From the IMG/VR virus record IMGVR_UViG_3300031653_000005, positions 1 through 32,016 of that record: 32,016 nucleotides of DNA. The stretch is one strand, 5' to 3'. The position numbers and the translations under genes were made by a program. The notes below the pieces were generated by a model, which worked only from the letters and a program-made list of their open reading frames with translations, was not told where the DNA came from and made no database searches. Positions 30,490-32,016 of this stretch are shown here, piece after piece (position 1 is the first letter of the stretch; each line of letters starts with the position of its first letter). This stretch comes from a virus.

Positions 30490-30696
30490 CTAAGCGATAT
30501 CACGCCGATCGGCAAGCATCCGCCGAATACCGTCAAGCGCCTCTGTCTTGCTGTCGTATATGCCCACAACCCGCGGAAAGCCCGAGAGGCCCACGTGCAT
30601 GACACGCCACCAGCCGACGACCGACCCACGCCAGACGGGGACCGCCGAGAAGTCGCCAACCCTCACACGGCGTGGGCCTGGGTGGTGCCTAGGCAT
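30490..30696 (-). CDS. Hypothetical basic protein
   Basis: A 68-residue protein from ATG 30696; an in-frame TTG at 30714 is less likely. It starts MPRHHPGPRRVRVGDFSAVP, continues WRGSVVGWWRVMHVGLSGFP and RVVGIYDSKTEALDGIRRML, and ends ADRRDIA. It is basic and Trp-rich. The first bases overlap the end of the HNH gene by 8 nt. No family was recognised, although the strand-helix end GIYDSKTEALDGIRRML resembles small nucleic-acid-binding folds such as DUF2188. That resemblance is weak. Confidence 0.55.
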   Translation of the reverse strand: MPRHHPGPRRVRVGDFSAVPVWRGSVVGWWRVMHVGLSGFPRVVGIYDSKTEALDGIRRMLADRRDIA

Positions 30697-31294
30697 CGTC
30701 CTGCACTCCGGCAAGCTGCCTCAAGCTCCACGATAACCTACCAACAACAAACCTTTTGCAGACCTGACTTCCTTCGACATAAAGCCTGAGTCTGCCTTTT
30801 AGCTCATCGAGCTCGGTTTGGTCCCATTCTGGCATGGCCAACAATTTGGAGTAACGCTTTCTAATTTTCTTGTGGATGAAGTCCTGCTTCTCGAACACAC
30901 CACCCCCATAAAATTTGTTGGCCAACAAATTACACTCAGCGCAGGAGGGTACCGTATAGGTTGGCATGCCCATATCGCGCGGAATGACGTGCTCCACATG
31001 CCTTGCTATATCACCGCAATAAATACAGGAATTGGTTTCCCTGGCCCATGTGATAACCGAGTCTAGCGTCCTCATTTCAATTTTGACCTGCATGTCGAAC
31101 GCACACGACGGACACAGAGACTGGTCATCCAAGTAGATCAGCCTCACAACAGCCAACCCACAGCATGGGCACAAGTGCTGCCCACGCAGATTGAATTGTC
31201 TGCATGAGGCACTACAGAATTTCCCATCCTTCCTTATCCATGACGGTAAGCTATTTCCGCACCATTCGCATTTTTTCTTGATGATCATACCCAT
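30689..31294 (-). CDS. HNH endonuclease-like protein with multiple zinc clusters
   Basis: A 201-residue protein. The start ATG 31294 gives MGMIIKKKCEWCG; ATG 31330 and 31351 are earlier options without a better SD. Three Cys4 clusters are visible: Cys9/12 with Cys27/31, Cys42/45 with Cys61/64, and Cys90/93 with Cys118/121. The last cluster surrounds an HNH core: Glu101-His102 (HVEHVIPRD) and Asn122 (CAECNLLANKFY). HNH proteins before terminase genes often act with TerL in cos cleavage or as homing enzymes. Which applies here is not known. The C-terminus is helical and charged. Confidence 0.8.
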   Translation of the reverse strand: MGMIIKKKCEWCGNSLPSWIRKDGKFCSASCRQFNLRGQHLCPCCGLAVVRLIYLDDQSLCPSCAFDMQVKIEMRTLDSVITWARETNSCIYCGDIARHVEHVIPRDMGMPTYTVPSCAECNLLANKFYGGGVFEKQDFIHKKIRKRYSKLLAMPEWDQTELDELKGRLRLYVEGSQVCKRFVVGRLSWSLRQLAGVQDDA

Positions 31295-31355
31295 GCATAT
31301 AGACCCGTAACTCACACCTTGTAAAGCCATTTGCGCGCCGCTGGCCGGCATTTTT

Positions 31356-31367
31356 ACGGCATGCCGT
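31356..31367. promoter_or_regulatory. 12-bp palindrome between VRR-NUC and HNH genes
   Basis: ACGGCATGCCGT is a perfect 12-bp palindrome in the 72-base gap upstream of the HNH gene, and CGGCA/TGCCG arms extend the symmetry around an A/T run. No clear promoter is present. It may be an operator or a short RNA hairpin. Confidence 0.4.
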
Positions 31368-31807
31368 TAGTACCCCAACGCCGCCAGCTGCTCTATGCAG
31401 TCGTCGGCCCCAAACGCCAGCACCACGTGCCACCCCTCCCGCTCGAGGGTCGCGTGCGTCTCGAGCTGGGTGGTGGACACGCGGCCGCCGACAGCCTTCA
31501 TCTCGATGGCCACAGGCCTGTGGTCAGCAGCCAGCCGCCACAGGACGAGGTCAGGAGCCCCAGCCCGAAGTCCACTTGCCTTGAGCCTTGCCGCCAGCCG
31601 GTAGCTACGGCGGGCCTCGTTGGGGATCGAGGCAAACGGGATGCCCCTGGACTCCAGCCACAGCACAACAGCCCGCTGCTCTGTGGCCTCCAGCTGTCGT
31701 CCCCTGGCACGCGGCTTTGACCTAGCCGCCTGCCGCTCAACGATCCGCACAATGCGCTGGGCGTTAGCCGCCTGCGGCTTGGCAGGGTCACGGAAGCCTG
31801 GGGTCAT
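31367..31807 (-). CDS. VRR-NUC domain nuclease
   Basis: A 146-residue protein starting at ATG 31807 (ATGA overlap with the upstream gene). Residues 1-38 are basic and probably flexible. Residues 39-146 form a VRR-NUC-type PD-(D/E)XK domain: Glu43 (EATEQRAVVLWLESRG), Asp86 (LRAGAPDLVLW), Glu102-Met-Lys104 (VAIEMKAVGG) and a Gln in VSTTQLETHATLEREGW. Standalone phage VRR-NUC proteins are predicted to resolve or cut branched DNA. It would act in replication or packaging. Confidence 0.88.
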   Translation of the reverse strand: MTPGFRDPAKPQAANAQRIVRIVERQAARSKPRARGRQLEATEQRAVVLWLESRGIPFASIPNEARRSYRLAARLKASGLRAGAPDLVLWRLAADHRPVAIEMKAVGGRVSTTQLETHATLEREGWHVVLAFGADDCIEQLAALGY

Positions 31808-32016
31808 GGGCTGACCCCGTTGGCCTTCAGGAAGTCCTCACACGCCAGCCGCACGAGCTCCAGATCACGCTTCCGCCAGGCCTTGCCCAGGTCCTCGTCG
31901 AACCGGGCGAAGGCCTGGTGGTTGTAGGTCCCTGCCATGTGCCGGGCAGCCACTCGCCTGATGGCGAGGTCCACCATGCGCCTGGCTGGGGTGTCCACAG
32001 GTATGTCGGTGGTAGG
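31804..32016 (-). CDS. Hypothetical protein, 3' part (5' end beyond the window)
   Basis: The frame is open to the right edge (PTTDIPVDTP... at its start), so the 71 visible residues are probably the end of a longer protein; GTG 31998 would be an internal or alternative start. The visible part is helical and basic: RRMVDLAIRRVAARHMAGTY, FARFDEDLGKAWRKRDLELV, CEDFLKANGVSP. No family was recognised. Its stop overlaps the VRR-NUC start. Confidence 0.55.
   Translation of the reverse strand, partial: PTTDIPVDTPARRMVDLAIRRVAARHMAGTYNHQAFARFDEDLGKAWRKRDLELVRLACEDFLKANGVSP

Noticed and set aside
30477-30659. Alternative small - strand frame overlapping 30490-30696
   Set aside because: It lacks a credible start and clashes with the frame that couples to the neighbouring gene.
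1-32016. tRNA genes, integrase and attachment sites
   Set aside because: Gaps between genes are short, no cloverleaf-like sequence ending in a T-loop was noticed, and no recombinase was found. A tRNA scan was not possible here.

Overview
The window is part of a tailed-phage (or prophage) genome that infects a Gram-negative bacterium. It is probably a podovirus-type virus. The host inference rests on a zinc amidase endolysin, a predicted lipoprotein with a clear lipobox, and virion-like proteins that carry Sec signal peptides. The virion genes are mosaic. The portal, packaged-DNA stabilisation protein (gp10-like), head-tail adaptor (gp4-like) and ejection-protein cluster are P22-like, while the major capsid protein belongs to the N4-gp56 family. 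No integrase, excisionase, CI-like repressor, tRNA, CRISPR array or insertion sequence was seen. No replicative polymerase, helicase or primase was seen either, so the replication genes probably lie beyond the window edges.

Region 1 (1-5689, + strand) is an early or accessory and recombination operon of tightly overlapping genes. It starts inside an alanine-rich repeat protein whose intact paralogue lies at 1281-1982. Between the two are small Cys-rich, zinc-ribbon-like proteins and a small membrane protein. After a structured 105-nt gap come a RecE/exonuclease VIII-like nuclease, an ERF-like annealing protein, a DUF3310 protein, an MmcB-like PD-(D/E)XK protein, and two short genes (4922-5074, 5597-5689).

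Region 2 (5702-22950, - strand) is a long late operon. Read in the direction of transcription it runs: scaffold, N4-gp56 capsid protein, a hairpin, accessory protein, gp4-like adaptor, gp10-like stabiliser, collar-like protein, ejection proteins (one with an S74-type chaperone end), a beta-helix tailspike, a small secreted protein, a LamG-like adhesin, a Cys-rich membrane protein, a small lipoprotein, a response-regulator receiver domain fused to a membrane anchor, two small membrane proteins, a holin, a short protein and the amidase. Almost all junctions are 1-4 nt overlaps (ATGA, GTGA, TGATG, TAATG).

Region 3 (22951-27998, + strand) opens with a 225-bp divergent control region that carries two near-identical 15-bp palindromes and a site one base away from the bacterial chromosomal parS consensus. 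It then encodes a signal-peptide protein, a fibre-like protein, the portal and a small protein. This block points opposite to the terminase and capsid genes on either side, so the portal module is inverted relative to the usual terminase-portal-scaffold-capsid order.

Region 4 (27995-32016, - strand) holds, in transcription order: an incomplete gene at the right edge, a VRR-NUC nuclease, a three-zinc-cluster HNH protein, several small phage proteins including an Ig-like adaptor candidate, a terminase small-subunit candidate, the terminase large subunit, and a 32-residue remnant of a HExxH-type protein at the inversion border.

The most unusual system is the receiver-transmembrane-coiled-coil protein (7196-7951) translationally coupled to a lipoprotein inside the lysis cassette. 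The operator/parS-like region at 23042-23118 is the second most interesting feature.
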